DNA from: an uncultured Alphaproteobacteria bacterium
GTDB taxonomy: Bacteria; Pseudomonadota; Alphaproteobacteria; HIMB59; GCA-002718135
Reading direction: 5' to 3'
DNA length: 64,000 nt
Assembly: GCA_902577425.1 (NCBI GenBank)
Contig: CACGZD010000003.1
Span: 34,177 to 98,176, forward strand
The translations under genes and the position numbers were made by a program. The notes under the pieces were generated by a model. The model was not told the origin of the DNA. It saw nothing but the letters and a program-made list of their open reading frames with translations, and searched no databases. The first letter of the stretch is position 1. Every line of letters starts with the position of its first letter. Shown one piece after another: positions 1 through 9,008 of the stretch.

Positions 1-2
1 TA

Positions 3-98
3 AGTTATGATCCACAGTTAGATCAAAATAAAAATCTAAAAGATTTATTATATATTCATGAAAGAGATACAGCAATTAAAACACTAAATGCAGGATAA
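3..98 (+). CDS. C-terminal end of an unidentified protein (cut by window edge)
   Basis: An open frame enters from the left edge and ends at TAA 96-98, giving 31 final residues ending ERDTAIKTLNAG. The stop overlaps the next ATG by one base (TAATG), which suggests translational coupling with the YkgJ-like gene. The tail is hydrophilic and I do not recognise the family. Everything upstream lies outside the window, so no function is proposed. Confidence 0.5.
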   Translation, partial: SYDPQLDQNKNLKDLLYIHERDTAIKTLNAG

Positions 99-559
99 TG
101 ACTAACATTGATTATAAAGATGGAATAAGATTTGAATGTCAAGGTTCAGGAAACTGTTGTGTTTCAAGAGACTCTTATGGATTTGTTTATTTAAGTCCAG
201 ACGATCTAAAAAGATTTGCAAAAGATTTTAATATATCAATAAAAATTTTTAAGGAAAAATATTGTCAAATAACTGATGGTTTGATTCATTTAATTGAAAA
301 AAATAATCTGAATGGAAAATGTATATTTCTAAAAGATAATAAATGCTCAGTATATAAAAGCAGACCATCTCAATGTAGAACATGGCCATTTTGGAATGAG
401 AATATGAATCCAAAGGTATGGAATGAAGATATTTCTATTAATTGTCCAGGCATAGGGAAAGGTAATAAAATTAAATCTGATAGTATTAAAAAATTTTTGA
501 AAGAAGATTCTAAAAACGAAAGATTAATACTAGAAAATAGAATTATCCCTCAGAAATAA
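98..559 (+). CDS. YkgJ family cysteine-cluster protein
   Basis: A 153-residue cytoplasmic protein with the cysteine pattern of the YkgJ/UPF0153 family, thought to bind zinc or an Fe-S cluster. Visible are C14-x5-CC (20-21), C75-x7-C83 and the hallmark RPSQCRTWPF at 89-98, followed by CPGIGKG. No signal peptide or membrane segment is present. The start ATG overlaps the stop of the upstream frame by one base. Its 3' end overlaps the convergent small gene by 17 bases. The metal bound and the biological role are not established for the family; the family assignment itself is secure. Confidence 0.85.
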   Translation: MTNIDYKDGIRFECQGSGNCCVSRDSYGFVYLSPDDLKRFAKDFNISIKIFKEKYCQITDGLIHLIEKNNLNGKCIFLKDNKCSVYKSRPSQCRTWPFWNENMNPKVWNEDISINCPGIGKGNKIKSDSIKKFLKEDSKNERLILENRIIPQK

Positions 560-725
560 ATTCCATACCTTTATAAAAACCTATGTAAACATCTGATTTT
601 CTTTTAAGAGTTAGTTTAATAGTAGTACCCTCTAAAACAACTTCTAAAAAATTATTATTTTTATTAAGGATATCGCATTTTTTAGTGATTCCAGTTGCGA
701 TATTTTTTATTATAGTTTGTTTCAT
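543..725 (-). CDS. Small hypothetical protein (60 aa)
   Basis: The frame stays open through the tRNA gene upstream, so an apparent 74-residue reading is misleading. The ATG at 723-725, just past the tRNA 3' end, gives a 60-residue protein starting MKQTIIKNIATG. Alternating hydrophobic and charged residues (FLEVVLEGTTIKLTLKR) suggest a small beta-rich fold. No family recognised. It lies 7 bases downstream of tRNA-Lys on the same strand, so the two may share a transcript. It could still be a chance frame. Confidence 0.45.
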   Translation of the reverse strand: MKQTIIKNIATGITKKCDILNKNNNFLEVVLEGTTIKLTLKRKSDVYIGFYKGMEFISEG

Positions 726-732
726 TGAAAAA

Positions 733-808
<76 letters not shown>

Positions 809-859
809 ACAAAGATGTAATCTATATAGTTCAAATATTGTGAAAGCAAGACTTTATCT

Positions 860-1351
860 TTACGTGTTTTTATTATCTAAAATTTTAATTGTATTTATTG
901 AAACAAATTTGGAAACATCACCTCCTAATTTATGAACTTCTTTAACAAAGTTAGAAGAAATAAATGAATTTTTATCTGAAGACATTAAAAATATAGTTTC
1001 TAAATCTGGATTAAGTTGATAATTCATTCCAGTCATTTGAAATTCATAATCAAAATCTGACACAGCTCTTAATCCTCTTATAATACAAGTAACATTATTT
1101 AATTTTGCAAAATCAGTAAGTAAGCCATCGATACTTTTAATAATAATTTTATCATTTTGATTAAAGTAATCTTTTATATCACTATCAATAATTAATTTTC
1201 TTTCTTCAATTGATAATAAGGGGGTCTTATTATCGTTATCTGCTATTCCAATTATTAGTTTATCAACTATTTTCAATGAACGTTTTATTACATCAATATG
1301 TCCAAATGTTAATGGATCAAATGTTCCAGGATAAATTCCTATTTTGTCCAT
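860..1351 (-). CDS. coaD: Phosphopantetheine adenylyltransferase
   Basis: CoaD catalyses the penultimate step of coenzyme A synthesis, transferring AMP from ATP to 4'-phosphopantetheine in the cytoplasm. The 163-residue length is typical. The nucleotidyltransferase signature GTFDPLTFGH is at residues 9-18, with the catalytic His18, and the C-terminal ISSNFVKEV matches the second conserved motif (ISSTxVRE in relatives). The conserved IIRGLRAVSDFDYEFQM block is also present. It is the last gene of a minus-strand run after ssb and gyrA; its ATG overlaps the gyrA stop by one base, so coupling with gyrA is likely. Confidence 0.96.
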   Translation of the reverse strand: MDKIGIYPGTFDPLTFGHIDVIKRSLKIVDKLIIGIADNDNKTPLLSIEERKLIIDSDIKDYFNQNDKIIIKSIDGLLTDFAKLNNVTCIIRGLRAVSDFDYEFQMTGMNYQLNPDLETIFLMSSDKNSFISSNFVKEVHKLGGDVSKFVSINTIKILDNKNT

Positions 1352-4023
1352 TATGCCTCTTTTAATTCCTGAATTCTCGAAACATTGACAATTTTGTCAC
1401 TTTCAGGAATTTTAAATATTGAAACTCCTTGAGTAGATCTTCCAGCTATTCTTACTTGGTTTATATTTACTCTAATTATTTGACCTTTATCGCTTACTAA
1501 AATAATTTGATCTTTTTCGTTCACTACAAAACAATCAACTACTTTTCCATTTTTGTTGGTAGATAATATACCAGTAATTCCCTTTCCTCCTCTATTAGAT
1601 ATTCTGTATTCATAAGCTGATGATCTTTTTCCATATCCCTTTGAAGTAATTGATAATAAAAACTCTTCATTATTTAACAAATCATTATATTCAGGCTTTG
1701 ATAAATTTTTTGATTTTCTATTTTCAGACGCAAATTTTAAATAATCACTTCGTATTTTCATATCTATTTCTGAATGTTTTAATATTGATTGAGAAATAAC
1801 AAAATTATTATTATCCATTTTAATTCCTCTTACTCCTGCAGAGTTTAAGCCACTAAATAATCTTAATTTTGATAAAGGAAATCTTAGACATTTGCCATTA
1901 TTTGTAGATAAAAGAATATCGTCATTATTAGATGCAATCTTTACATTTATTAATTCATCATTATCATTTAACTTAATACTTAGTTTTCCAGATTCTCGTA
2001 AATCTCTTTTTCCACTCTTTGCAACATCTAATAAATTATTTTTTCTAATCATTCCTTTTTTTGTAGCAAAAACTACAAATAATTTTGACCATTCATTATC
2101 ATTAATAGGCAAAGGTAAAAAAGTAGCTATTTTTTCATTATTAGCAAAAGGTAATAAATTAACAATTGGCTTACCACGTGCTTTCAAACTTGCTTCAGGA
2201 ATATCATGGCATCTTAAGGAGTAAACTTTACCTAAAGAAGAAAAAACTAATAGTTTATTATGAGTTGTAGCAAGATGAATTTCTTTTACAAAATCTTCTT
2301 CTCGAGTAGACATTCCAGTCTTTCCTTTGCCACCTCTTTTTTGAGCTCTATAGTTTTCTAACAATGATCTTTTAATATATCCATTATTTGAAATTGTTAT
2401 GATGATATCTTCTTGTTGAATATAGTTAATATCGTCAATTTGTTCATATTCTTTATCAATAATTTCACTTCTTCTAGAAGTTGAAAATTCTTCTTTTATT
2501 TCTTTTAATTCTTTTTTTATAACTTCTAAAAGGGTTTTTCTTGAACTTAGAATATCTAAAAAACCTTTAATTTCTAAAATAATTTTTTCTAAGTCTTTTT
2601 TTATGTCTTCTCTTTCTAAACTTGTGAGACGATGTAAACGTAACTCAAGAATAGATTTTGCTTGATTTTCTGTTAATTGAAAACTGTTACCATTTATTTG
2701 ACTTGTTTGATCGTCTATTAATTTAATAAAATCTATGTTCTCTTTTGACAATTTCCATTTAGTTTTAATTAACTTATTTTTTGCATCTTTTGAATCCTTA
2801 GATTTCTTAATAAGATCTATAATATTATCTATATTATCATTAGCGACAACTAAACCAATTAAGATGTGAGCTTTATCTCTCGCTTTATTTAAATCATATA
2901 CTGTTCTTTTGGTTACAATTTCCTCTCTAAAATCTATAAACGATAGCAATATATCTTTTAAATTCATTTGCTCAGGTTTGCCTTTATTAAGGGCTAGCAT
3001 GTTAGAATTAAAAGTAGTTTGCAGTAATGTATGTTTATAAAGTTTATTTAATACTACATTAGTATCTACATCTTTTTTTAATTCTATCACTACTCTAACT
3101 CCATTACGATCAGACTCATCTCGAAGGTCAGATATTCCTTCAATAATATTATTTTTCACTGTTTCAGCTATTTTTTCAATTAATTTAGATTTATTAACTT
3201 GATAGGGAATTTCATTTATGATTATTGCTTCTCTATCTTTTTTGAAATTTTCAACTGAAGTTTTTGCTCTTAATATACATGCTCCTTTTCCAGAATTAAA
3301 AGCATCTTTAATTCCTTTATTCCCAATTATTTGACACCCAGTAGGAAAATCTGGGCCAAGAATAAATTTATTCAAATCATCTATGGAAGAATCTGGATTA
3401 TCAATACAAAATAAAGTAGCATCTATTACTTCTCCTAGGTTGTGTGGAGCAATATTTGTAGCCATCCCTACAGCAATTCCAGAAGCCCCATTAACTAAAA
3501 TATTAGGATATTGTGCAGGTAGAACGCTCGGTTCTTTGGTTGTATCATCATAGTTAGGTTGAAAATTTACAGTATTTTTTTCTAAATCTGTAACAATTTT
3601 TTCAGATATCTTAGACAGTCTTGCTTCAGTATATCTCATTGCAGCAGGAGGATCTCCATCTAAAGATCCAAAATTTCCTTGCCCATCAATTAACTCTAAT
3701 CTCATAGAAAAATTTTGTGCCATTCTTACCATTGAATCGTAAATTGCTGAATCTCCGTGGGGATGATATTTACCCATAACATCACCTACTATTCTTGCAG
3801 ATTTTTTATAAGATTTATTATAATTATAGCCTGATTCATTCATAGCATACAGAATGCGCCTATGAACTGGTTTTAAGCCATCTCTACAATCAGGTAAAGC
3901 CCTAGAAACAATAACGGACATCGCATAATCTAAATACGATTTCTTCATTTCTTCCACTAATGAGATATTGGTAATTTTATCTTCTTCTAAAGAAGATTTA
4001 GACGTATCAATGTTATCAGACAA
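1351..4023 (-). CDS. gyrA: DNA gyrase subunit A
   Basis: GyrA is the breakage-reunion subunit of the type II topoisomerase that introduces negative supercoils. At 890 residues it has the full N-terminal cleavage domain, with catalytic Tyr131 in [10 protein letters not shown], and six C-terminal beta-propeller repeats. The GyrA box [10 protein letters not shown] near residue 560 distinguishes it from ParC. The quinolone-determining region reads [10 protein letters not shown] (88-96 area), with Ser92 and Asp96 matching the drug-sensitive form of E. coli Ser83/Asp87. The start is TTG at 4021-4023, with AAGGA about nine bases upstream; the next methionine would cut into the conserved [20 protein letters not shown] block. 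Confidence 0.97.
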   Translation of the reverse strand: MSDNIDTSKSSLEEDKITNISLVEEMKKSYLDYAMSVIVSRALPDCRDGLKPVHRRILYAMNESGYNYNKSYKKSARIVGDVMGKYHPHGDSAIYDSMVRMAQNFSMRLELIDGQGNFGSLDGDPPAAMRYTEARLSKISEKIVTDLEKNTVNFQPNYDDTTKEPSVLPAQYPNILVNGASGIAVGMATNIAPHNLGEVIDATLFCIDNPDSSIDDLNKFILGPDFPTGCQIIGNKGIKDAFNSGKGACILRAKTSVENFKKDREAIIINEIPYQVNKSKLIEKIAETVKNNIIEGISDLRDESDRNGVRVVIELKKDVDTNVVLNKLYKHTLLQTTFNSNMLALNKGKPEQMNLKDILLSFIDFREEIVTKRTVYDLNKARDKAHILIGLVVANDNIDNIIDLIKKSKDSKDAKNKLIKTKWKLSKENIDFIKLIDDQTSQINGNSFQLTENQAKSILELRLHRLTSLEREDIKKDLEKIILEIKGFLDILSSRKTLLEVIKKELKEIKEEFSTSRRSEIIDKEYEQIDDINYIQQEDIIITISNNGYIKRSLLENYRAQKRGGKGKTGMSTREEDFVKEIHLATTHNKLLVFSSLGKVYSLRCHDIPEASLKARGKPIVNLLPFANNEKIATFLPLPINDNEWSKLFVVFATKKGMIRKNNLLDVAKSGKRDLRESGKLSIKLNDNDELINVKIASNNDDILLSTNNGKCLRFPLSKLRLFSGLNSAGVRGIKMDNNNFVISQSILKHSEIDMKIRSDYLKFASENRKSKNLSKPEYNDLLNNEEFLLSITSKGYGKRSSAYEYRISNRGGKGITGILSTNKNGKVVDCFVVNEKDQIILVSDKGQIIRVNINQVRIAGRSTQGVSIFKIPESDKIVNVSRIQELKEA

Positions 4024-4069
4024 TATAAAAAATCCTTATTTTCTGGTAAAAACTTTAAAATTTTATATC

Positions 4070-4097
4070 AAAAAAAACTATTACTAACAATAGTAAT
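4070..4097 (-). terminator. Probable intrinsic terminator after ssb
   Basis: Read on the minus strand, a perfect 7-bp stem ATTACTA / TAGTAAT with a 4-base loop TTGT is followed after AG by eight T residues. It lies in the 142-base gap between ssb and gyrA. The stem is A/T only, so it is weak and may attenuate read-through into gyrA rather than fully stop it. The rest of the gap is AT-rich with no other recognisable element. Confidence 0.5.
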
Positions 4098-4165
4098 AAA
4101 TCTAATTATAATGATTAAAAAACTAACTATTTCAATATCTTATAATATATAATTAATAAAAATTA

Positions 4166-4615
4166 TTAAAAAGGAATGTCTTCATCAGTAGATGAAGAAT
4201 CACTTATTTCACTTTCAAAGGATTCATTAGAAGAATTTTCTATAGATTGTGAAGGGGTAGCAGAATTACCACCCAACATTGTTAAATTGCTATTATATCC
4301 TTGTAGAACTACTTCAGTAGTATATCTGTCATTTCCATCTTTATCTTGGTATTTTCTAGTGTTAAGCTCTCCTTCTACATAAATCTTAGAACCTTTTTTA
4401 ACATATTTTTCTATTACATCTACAAGCCCTTCATTAAATACAACAATATTATGCCAAGAAGTATTTTCTTTTTGTTCTTGTGTGTTTTTGTCTTTCCATC
4501 TTTTGGATGTAGCAATGGAAAATGATGCCATTTTCTTACCAGATTGCATGGATCTTATTTCAGGATCTCTCCCAAGATTTCCTAATAGAATTACTTTATT
4601 TACACTACCAACCAT
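4166..4615 (-). CDS. ssb: Single-stranded DNA-binding protein
   Basis: Binds single-stranded DNA as a tetramer during replication, repair and recombination. The N-terminal OB fold runs from MVGSVNKVILLGNLGRDPEIR through about residue 110, with the conserved TSWHNIVVFN and GSKIYVEGELNTRKYQDKDG blocks. A short Ser/Asn-rich linker precedes the acidic partner-binding tip DEDIPF, the usual SSB C-terminus. At 149 residues the length is ordinary. It is divergent from uvrA across 63 bases, a pairing common in proteobacteria; no LexA-type box of the GTTC-N7-GTTC kind is visible in that gap. Confidence 0.96.
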   Translation of the reverse strand: MVGSVNKVILLGNLGRDPEIRSMQSGKKMASFSIATSKRWKDKNTQEQKENTSWHNIVVFNEGLVDVIEKYVKKGSKIYVEGELNTRKYQDKDGNDRYTTEVVLQGYNSNLTMLGGNSATPSQSIENSSNESFESEISDSSSTDEDIPF

Positions 4616-4678
4616 AAAAAAATTTAATATATATATCTATTTATAACAAAATAATTAAATTCACTAACTATATTTTCA

Positions 4679-7483
4679 ATGAATCTGGATAAAATAATAA
4701 TAAAAGGTGCAAAAGAACACAACTTAAAAAATATAAGTTTAGAAATTCCAAAAAATAAATTAGTTGTAATAACTGGTGTTAGTGGATCAGGAAAATCAAC
4801 ATTAGCTTTTGACACAATCTACTCTGAAGGCCAGAGAAAATATGTAGAAAGTTTATCTGCTTATGCAAGACAATTTTTACAAATGATGGATAAACCCGAT
4901 GTCGAAAGTATTGATGGTTTGTCACCAGCGATTTCAATAGAACAAAAAACTACTCAAAAAAACCCAAGAAGTACAGTCGGTACAGTAACCGAAATCTACG
5001 ACTATTTAAGAGTTTTATTTGCAAGAATAGGTATTCCTTATTCCCCAACTACTGGATTGCCTATAAAATCACAATCTGTAAGTGAAATTACCGACAATAT
5101 ATTAAATAAAAATTTAGGTAAAAAAATATATATTCTTTCACCTATAGTTCGAGATCGTAAAGGTGAATATAAAAAAGAAATAGAAGAAATTAAAAGAAAA
5201 GGGTATCAAAGATTAAGAATTGATAAAACAATTTATGAGATAGATGAAGCTCCAAATTTAAAAAAAAATTATAAGCATAATATTGAAGTTTTAATAGATA
5301 GGTTAAATGTTAAAGAAAATATTAAGCAAAGACTATCAGAAAGCATAGAAACAGCTTTAACATTATCAGATGGACTTATATATGTTCAAAATCTAGAAAA
5401 TGATAAAATAGAAATTTATTCATCAAAATTTGCTTGTCCTGTTTCTGGATTTACTATTGAAGAAATTGAACCAAGATTGTTTTCCTTTAATGCACCTCAG
5501 GGAGCCTGTGAAGAATGTGATGGTTTAGGTATAGAAAAATATTTTGATGAAAGAAAGATTATTCCTGATGAAACAAGATCAATAAATCAAGGAGCAATTA
5601 AACCTTGGGAGACAAAAGTTTTTGGTAGGCAAAGGAAATTTTTTATAGAAACTATAAATAAAATATTAAAAAATTATAAAATATCAATAAATACAACTTG
5701 GGAAAAAATTCCATTAAAAATCAAAGATATCATTCTTAATGGGAGCCAAAAAAATGAAATAAAAAATTTAGATAATTTTGAAGGTATTATAAATTATATT
5801 GATCGTAAATATAATGAAACTGAAAGATGGTGGGTTCAATATGAATTAGAGAAATATTTATCAGAAAGAAATTGTGAAATTTGTAAAGGATTTCGTTTAA
5901 ATAAAAAACCATTATCAATAAAAATAAATAATACACATATTGGAGAAGTAACAAAAAAATCAATAAAAGAATGTCTAGATTGGTTTGAAAATTTATCAAA
6001 AAAATTAAATAAAAATCAATTAACTATAGCAAAAACAATAATTAAAGAAATCTATGAAAGGCTTAATTTTTTAAATAAAGTTGGTTTAGATTATATTTCT
6101 TTATCAAGGGCTAGTAAAACTTTGTCTGGAGGAGAAAGTCAAAGAATTAGACTTGCTAGTCAAATAGGATCAGGATTAACTGGGGTATTATATGTTCTTG
6201 ATGAACCTTCTATTGGCTTACATCAAAAAGATAATCATCAATTAATAGAAACTTTATTCAGATTAAGAGACTTAGGTAATACAGTTATAGTTGTAGAACA
6301 TGATGAAGAAGCGATTAAAAATGCAGATCATATTATAGATATTGGAGTTGGTGCAGGTATTCATGGAGGAGAAATTATAGCTGAAGGATCAATACAAAAT
6401 ATTATTAAAAATAAAAAAAGCTTAACTGGACAATATTTAAATAAAGAAAAAAATATAATTTTACCTAAAATAAGAAGGAAGATAAATAAAAATAAAGTGC
6501 TTAAGGTACATAAAGCTAATTTAAATAATCTTAAAAATTTATCAGTGAACTTTCCGCTAAGTAATTTTATTTGTGTAACAGGAGTATCTGGTAGTGGAAA
6601 ATCTTCATTAGTTATAGATACATTATATCAACGACTAGATGAATACTTTAATAAGTCTTTAAACAAAGAAGAAAAAAATTTTAATATTAGTGGAATTAAA
6701 AATATAGATAAAATAATCGATATAGATCAATCTCCAATTGGCAGAACTCCTAGATCAAATCCTGCAACTTATACTGGTTGTTTTACACCTATAAGAGAAT
6801 GGTACACTAGTTTAAATGAATCTCAAATAAGAGGTTATAAACCTGGTAGATTCTCATTCAATGTTAAAGGAGGAAGATGTGAATCATGTGAGGGTGATGG
6901 AGTCAAAAAAATTGAAATGCATTTCTTAGCAGATGTTTATGTTGAATGTGATGTTTGCAAAGGCAGTAGATACAATAGAGAAACATTGGAGGTAAAATAT
7001 AAGGAAAAATCAATATCAGACATTTTAAACATGACTGTTGAAGAAGGGTATAAATTTTTTGATAAAATACCGGCAATAAAACAAAAACTAGCAACATTAA
7101 TGAATGTAGGTTTAGATTATATAAAGATTGGACAATCAGCTACTACTTTATCTGGCGGAGAAGCTCAAAGGATAAAATTATCTAAAGAATTATCTAAAAG
7201 ATCAACAGGAAAAACATTATATATTTTAGATGAACCAACTACAGGTTTGCATTTTGAAGATGTCAATAAACTATTAAAGATTCTTCATAAATTAGTTGAT
7301 GATGGTAACACAGTAATAGTAATTGAGCATAATTTAGATGTAATCAAAACTGCAGATTATATTATAGATTTAGGACCTTTAGGAGGCATTAAAGGTGGGG
7401 AAATAGTCAGCATGGGAAAACCTGAAGAGGTTGCAAAAAATAAAAAAAGCTTTACAGGTAAGTACTTAAGAAAATATGTTTAA
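4679..7483 (+). CDS. uvrA: Excinuclease ABC subunit A
   Basis: UvrA is the damage-recognition ATPase of nucleotide excision repair; it loads UvrB on lesions. The 934-residue protein has two ABC ATPase modules, with P-loops TGVSGSGKST near residue 33 and TGVSGSGKSS near 640, and signatures LSGGESQRIRLA and LSGGEAQRIKLS. Zinc-binding cysteine pairs are visible as CEECDGLG with CEICKG, and CESCEGDG with CDVCKGSR. Walker B segments YVLDEPSIGLHQ and YILDEPTTGLHF are intact. The length is normal. It is transcribed away from ssb and followed closely by a PuuD-like membrane protein. Confidence 0.97.
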   Translation: MNLDKIIIKGAKEHNLKNISLEIPKNKLVVITGVSGSGKSTLAFDTIYSEGQRKYVESLSAYARQFLQMMDKPDVESIDGLSPAISIEQKTTQKNPRSTVGTVTEIYDYLRVLFARIGIPYSPTTGLPIKSQSVSEITDNILNKNLGKKIYILSPIVRDRKGEYKKEIEEIKRKGYQRLRIDKTIYEIDEAPNLKKNYKHNIEVLIDRLNVKENIKQRLSESIETALTLSDGLIYVQNLENDKIEIYSSKFACPVSGFTIEEIEPRLFSFNAPQGACEECDGLGIEKYFDERKIIPDETRSINQGAIKPWETKVFGRQRKFFIETINKILKNYKISINTTWEKIPLKIKDIILNGSQKNEIKNLDNFEGIINYIDRKYNETERWWVQYELEKYLSERNCEICKGFRLNKKPLSIKINNTHIGEVTKKSIKECLDWFENLSKKLNKNQLTIAKTIIKEIYERLNFLNKVGLDYISLSRASKTLSGGESQRIRLASQIGSGLTGVLYVLDEPSIGLHQKDNHQLIETLFRLRDLGNTVIVVEHDEEAIKNADHIIDIGVGAGIHGGEIIAEGSIQNIIKNKKSLTGQYLNKEKNIILPKIRRKINKNKVLKVHKANLNNLKNLSVNFPLSNFICVTGVSGSGKSSLVIDTLYQRLDEYFNKSLNKEEKNFNISGIKNIDKIIDIDQSPIGRTPRSNPATYTGCFTPIREWYTSLNESQIRGYKPGRFSFNVKGGRCESCEGDGVKKIEMHFLADVYVECDVCKGSRYNRETLEVKYKEKSISDILNMTVEEGYKFFDKIPAIKQKLATLMNVGLDYIKIGQSATTLSGGEAQRIKLSKELSKRSTGKTLYILDEPTTGLHFEDVNKLLKILHKLVDDGNTVIVIEHNLDVIKTADYIIDLGPLGGIKGGEIVSMGKPEEVAKNKKSFTGKYLRKYV

Positions 7484-7498
7484 TTTTTGGAGGTAAAA

Positions 7499-8110
7499 AT
7501 GGCTAGTATTTTGCAATCTCTTAACAGAACAGTAATGGCTGGTGTTTTTTTAGCAATTGTATTTTTTATAATACTGCTAACAATTTGGCCTGGAAGTGAA
7601 AGTTGGTTTACAGATAAATATTTTTGGAGTGCTATTTTTAGATATCTACATGTATTATCAGGAGTTATGTGGATAGGTCTATTATGGTATTTTAATTTTG
7701 TACAGATACCTAATATGCCCAATATACCAGATGAACAAAAACCTGCTATTGGAAAAGTAATTGCTCCTGCTGCTTTATTTTGGTTTAGATGGGCGGCTTT
7801 ATCTACAATTATTACAGGGTTAATAGTAGCTTATTTAAATGAATATATTCATGAAGCATTAAGTATTGGTTTTATGGGAGGAGATCCTAAAAGCATAACT
7901 ATAGGCATAGGTATGTGGCTAGGTATTATTATGGCTTATAATGTTTGGATGATCATATGGCCAAATCAAAAAAAAGCATTAGGAATTATTGAAGTTGGCG
8001 CAGATGAAAAAGCTAAATCTGCTAGAACTGCAATGCTATTTTCAAGAACTAATACTTTATTATCAATACCAATGTTACTATCAATGGTATTGGCACAAAA
8101 CTTAGTTTAA
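7499..8110 (+). CDS. PuuD-like (urate oxidase N-terminal domain-like) membrane protein without cytochrome domain
   Basis: A 203-residue integral membrane protein with about four or five hydrophobic segments. The start is the ATG at 7499, preceded by GGAGG seven to ten bases upstream; a TTG twelve bases earlier would put that site inside the gene. It resembles the membrane part of the PuuD encoded at 54744: HVLSGVMWIGLLWYFN against HIIVGIAWIGTSFYFN, WFRWAALSTIITG against WFKWEAYSTWISG, and LGIIMAYNVWMIIWPNQK against LGTIMAANVFRVIIPSQK. It has no CxxCH heme motif. It is far from the purine island, so a role in urate oxidation is not implied. Homology is clear by eye; function is unknown. Confidence 0.75.
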   Translation: MASILQSLNRTVMAGVFLAIVFFIILLTIWPGSESWFTDKYFWSAIFRYLHVLSGVMWIGLLWYFNFVQIPNMPNIPDEQKPAIGKVIAPAALFWFRWAALSTIITGLIVAYLNEYIHEALSIGFMGGDPKSITIGIGMWLGIIMAYNVWMIIWPNQKKALGIIEVGADEKAKSARTAMLFSRTNTLLSIPMLLSMVLAQNLV

Positions 8111-8111
8111 T

Positions 8112-9008
8112 TTATTCATCATCTTGCGGTCTAAACTTAAATAATAAAAGGGTTGGGACCGCAATAAATATAGATGAATATGTTCCTACAATAACACCTA
8201 TAACCATAGCAAAGGCAAATGGTCTAATAACTTCACCGCCTAGAAAATATAATGAGAATAATGCAATTAAAGTTGTTAAACTTGTCATTACAGTCCTAGA
8301 TAAAGTATTATTGATAGAAATATTAAAAAGTTCTTTCATATCTAATTTTTTATATTTTCTTAAATTTTCTCTAATTCTATCATACACAACAACGGAGTCA
8401 TTAATACTATAACCGCATATAGTTAATATTGCAGCAATACTAGCAAGGGAAAAATCAATTTTTAAAAGAGATAAAATACCTAAAGTAAATAATACATCAT
8501 GTGTTAAAGCAACCACAGCACCAAAACCAAATTGCCATTCGAATCTTAACCAAATATAAAATAAAATTGCAATTAGCGCAAAAGAGATGGCTTGAAGGCC
8601 TTTCCAAAGTAATTCTGAACTAATAGTCGGTCCAACAAATTCAGATCTTCTAAATTCTTCAACTTTATCATTTATTAAATCTTTAACTTTATTAATTGTT
8701 TCAATACTTTCTTCATTAGAATTATTTTGTAATCTTATAATTATAGTTTCTGAATTACCAAATTCTTGTAAAGAAACATCATTAAAATGAGGTGATAAAA
8801 TACTTCTTAATTCTCCAATATCGGATCTTTTCGTAGTTACCTCAACTAATGTTCCCCCTTTAAAATCAATTCCTAAATTTAATCCTCTAAATGATAAAAG
8901 AAACACTGAAATAACAATTAAAAAAATTGATAAATAAATAAAATAATTTTTTAATTTCATAAAATCATAATTAGAATTAGTCGGAATTATTTTATTTAAA
9001 CCAAACAT
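8112..9008 (-). CDS. secF: Protein translocase subunit SecF
   Basis: SecF pairs with SecD and uses the proton gradient to help pull secreted proteins across the inner membrane after SecA action. The 298-residue protein has TM1 near 25-45, the periplasmic segment opening LGIDFKGGTLVEV, then five more helices with the conserved YSINDSVVVYDRIREN block in TM4-5 region. The ATG overlaps the end of secD. It closes the yajC-secD-secF operon and converges, with a one-base gap, on the PuuD-like gene. Confidence 0.96.
   Translation of the reverse strand: MFGLNKIIPTNSNYDFMKLKNYFIYLSIFLIVISVFLLSFRGLNLGIDFKGGTLVEVTTKRSDIGELRSILSPHFNDVSLQEFGNSETIIIRLQNNSNEESIETINKVKDLINDKVEEFRRSEFVGPTISSELLWKGLQAISFALIAILFYIWLRFEWQFGFGAVVALTHDVLFTLGILSLLKIDFSLASIAAILTICGYSINDSVVVYDRIRENLRKYKKLDMKELFNISINNTLSRTVMTSLTTLIALFSLYFLGGEVIRPFAFAMVIGVIVGTYSSIFIAVPTLLLFKFRPQDDE

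Noticed and set aside
1892..2224. Plus-strand frame of 110 codons inside gyrA
   Set aside because: It is antisense to strongly conserved gyrA coding sequence and matches no family; it is a shadow of the AT-rich codon use.
4616..4678. LexA/SOS box between ssb and uvrA
   Set aside because: I looked for a GTTC-N7-GTTC or CTGT-N8-ACAG pattern in the gap and found none; the sequence is only AT-rich.
6903..7097. Minus-strand frame inside uvrA rich in Cys and Leu
   Set aside because: It overlaps the conserved zinc-finger region of uvrA in antisense; the residues mirror that coding strand and no start signal is present.
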